Assembly: GCA_002353205.1 (NCBI GenBank) | Contig: DEJE01000049.1 | Coordinates: 23,326-87,325, forward strand | Direction of reading: 5' to 3' | DNA length: 64,000 bases | Source: Prevotella sp. UBA2756 | Lineage (GTDB): Bacteria; Bacteroidota; Bacteroidia; Bacteroidales; Bacteroidaceae | Shown: positions 62,832-64,000 of the stretch, piece by piece | How positions within the stretch are numbered: position 1 is the first letter of the stretch | Layout: every line of letters starts with the position of its first letter | Program-made: the position numbers and the translations under genes | Notes under the pieces: model-generated | Told to the model about the DNA's origin: nothing | Database searches by the model: none | What the model saw: only the letters and a program-made list of their open reading frames with translations

Positions 62832-63785
62832 ATGGATATCATGACTTACGTACTGATTGCCATCGTCGTCCTGGTGGTAATCGTTGCCAAGAAGGCACTT
62901 GTTATCATTCCCCAGTCGGAAACCAAGATCATTGAGCGTCTCGGACGCTACTACGCAACGCTCAACCCGGGCGTGAACATCATCATCCCCTTCATCGACC
63001 GCGCGAAAGAAATCGTCGTGCTTAACCGCGGACGCTACTCTTATGCCAACAGCATCGACCTGCGCGAACAGGTCTACGACTTCCCTTCGCAGAACGTCAT
63101 CACCAAGGACAACATCCAGATGGAGATCAACGCGCTGCTCTACTTCCAGATTGTCGACCCGTTCAAGGCTGTCTACGAGATTTCGAACCTGCCCAATGCT
63201 ATCGAGAAGCTGACACAGACCACCCTGCGTAATATCATCGGTGAGCTGGAACTCGACGAGACGCTGACCTCGCGCGACACCATCAACACCAAGCTGCGCG
63301 CCGTGCTCGACGATGCCACCGACAAGTGGGGTGTGAAGGTGAACCGCGTCGAGCTGCAAGACATCGTGCCGCCGTCGACCGTGCTCAACGCCATGGAGAA
63401 GCAGATGCAGGCCGAGCGTAACAAGCGAGCACAGATTCTGACCTCCGAGGGTGAGAAAGCCGCCGAGATCCTGGCTTCCGAGGGTGAGAAGACGGCCATG
63501 ATCAACCGCGCTGAGGCTGCCAAGCAGCAAGCCATCCTGCATGCCGAAGGTGAGGCACAGGCACGCATCCGCAAGGCTGAGGCCGAGGCTGTGGCCATCG
63601 AGAAGATTACCGAGGCCGTGGGCAAGTCGACCAATCCTGCCAACTACCTGTTGGCACAGAAGTACATACAGATGATGGAAGAGCTGGCCAAGGGCGAACA
63701 GACCAAGACGGTCTACCTGCCTTACGAGGCTACCAACATCATGGGCTCTATCGGCGGTATCAAGGAACTCTTCAAAGGGGAGTGA
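62832..63785 (+). CDS. SPFH/band 7 (stomatin-like) protein
   Basis: 317 residues from the ATG at 62832. One N-terminal membrane helix (about 5-22) then the SPFH domain (QSETKIIERLGRYYATLNPGVNIIIPF ... VPPSTVLNAMEKQMQAERNKRAQIL) and a helical Ala/Glu-rich flotillin-like region to about 290. Paraslipin/QmcA type. With NfeD it forms the classic membrane-scaffold pair. Confidence 0.92.
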   Translation: MDIMTYVLIAIVVLVVIVAKKALVIIPQSETKIIERLGRYYATLNPGVNIIIPFIDRAKEIVVLNRGRYSYANSIDLREQVYDFPSQNVITKDNIQMEINALLYFQIVDPFKAVYEISNLPNAIEKLTQTTLRNIIGELELDETLTSRDTINTKLRAVLDDATDKWGVKVNRVELQDIVPPSTVLNAMEKQMQAERNKRAQILTSEGEKAAEILASEGEKTAMINRAEAAKQQAILHAEGEAQARIRKAEAEAVAIEKITEAVGKSTNPANYLLAQKYIQMMEELAKGEQTKTVYLPYEATNIMGSIGGIKELFKGE

Positions 63786-63787
63786 TC

Positions 63788-64000
63788 ATGAAGAAACTTC
63801 CGATGACGTTCCTTGCCATGATGGTGCTGGCCGTGCTGTTTGGAGCGTGTTCAGAGAACTATTCGCGCGGCGAGAAAGTGGGCACCGTCATTGAGTTTGC
63901 GCAGTCGGGACTGTTCTGGGACTCCTGGGACGGTCGGCTCAACCTGACACAGACGGGCATGAATACGGCAGGAGAGCCTTTCACCTTCTCGCTCGACAAC
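63788..64000 (+). CDS. Lipoprotein, 5' part
   Basis: 71 codons in the window, continuing past its end. The signal peptide (MKKLPMTFLAMMVLAVLFGAC) ends in the lipobox FGAC, so it is a lipoprotein. The following GEKVGTVIEFAQSGLFWDSWDGRLNL resembles small lipoproteins found with SPFH genes. It starts 2 bp after the SPFH stop, so it shares that operon. Confidence 0.78.
   Translation, partial: MKKLPMTFLAMMVLAVLFGACSENYSRGEKVGTVIEFAQSGLFWDSWDGRLNLTQTGMNTAGEPFTFSLDN

Overview
The window is chromosomal DNA of a GC-rich Bacteroidales bacterium, most likely a Prevotellaceae member. The evidence is Bacteroidetes-type promoters (TAnnTTTG about 20 bp downstream of a TTTG/TTG box), a BspA-like surface protein, a TonB-dependent receptor operon with DUF4876 and DUF6850 family proteins, a sulfatase next to its anaerobic maturase, and few Shine-Dalgarno sequences. 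No rRNA, tRNA, insertion sequence, prophage or CRISPR array was recognised.

Layout. 1-4480: 3' end of a BspA-like protein, then a Nif3-like protein, a zinc-ribbon protein and a FucP-like sugar transporter. 4482-20890: a large phospho-signalling locus in two terminator-bounded operons. Operon 1 encodes FHA, kinase, kinase, PP2C, WG-repeat, kinase, WG-repeat, LytTR and FHA-membrane-zinc-ribbon proteins. Operon 2 encodes a membrane-anchored acidic protein, a BspA-type LRR protein, a coiled-coil protein, a second membrane-anchored acidic protein with an EF-hand-like loop, a caspase-family protease, a zinc-ribbon-FHA protein and a membrane PP2C. 20900-27800: a dispersed repeat, a 1857-residue DUF4011/SF1 helicase/Vsr-like protein and a lipoprotein. 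27832-37743: an M16 protease and a divergent outer-membrane operon (TonB receptor, lipoprotein, two exported proteins, beta-barrel). 37744-38646: dense non-coding repeats. 38647-43338: serine-type sulfatase, anSME, a BASS-family transporter and an FKBP. 43575-48123: a UvrD helicase fused to a DnaQ-like exonuclease, a small protein and an HsdR_N-type protein, divergent from holA. 48124-50026: an AT-rich non-coding island, an HTH regulator and a 22-bp repeat array. 50027-55801: pyrK-pyrD, a membrane protein with an ECF sigma factor, aroC, slyD and a small exported protein. 56006-64000: a subtilase, a short penicillin-binding transpeptidase, a flavoprotein, an M48 lipoprotein coupled to a small HExxH protein, NfeD, an SPFH protein and the start of a lipoprotein.

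The most striking candidate system is the kinase/phosphatase/FHA locus with a caspase-like protease. It has every part of a reversible Ser/Thr-phosphorylation circuit: writers, erasers, readers, exported sensors and a possible proteolytic output. It has no type VI secretion genes. Two of its three kinases have Asp in place of the catalytic-loop Lys.

The non-coding DNA is equally unusual. A repeat of more than 300 bp occurs twice, 17 kb apart and almost without indels, each copy carrying five 22-bp palindrome-centred units. A separate array of about eighteen 22-bp units lies before pyrK. A family of palindromic elements with built-in promoters lies upstream of four unrelated genes. Two short promoter-to-terminator units may encode small RNAs or attenuated leaders. 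All functional statements are inferences from sequence read by eye.
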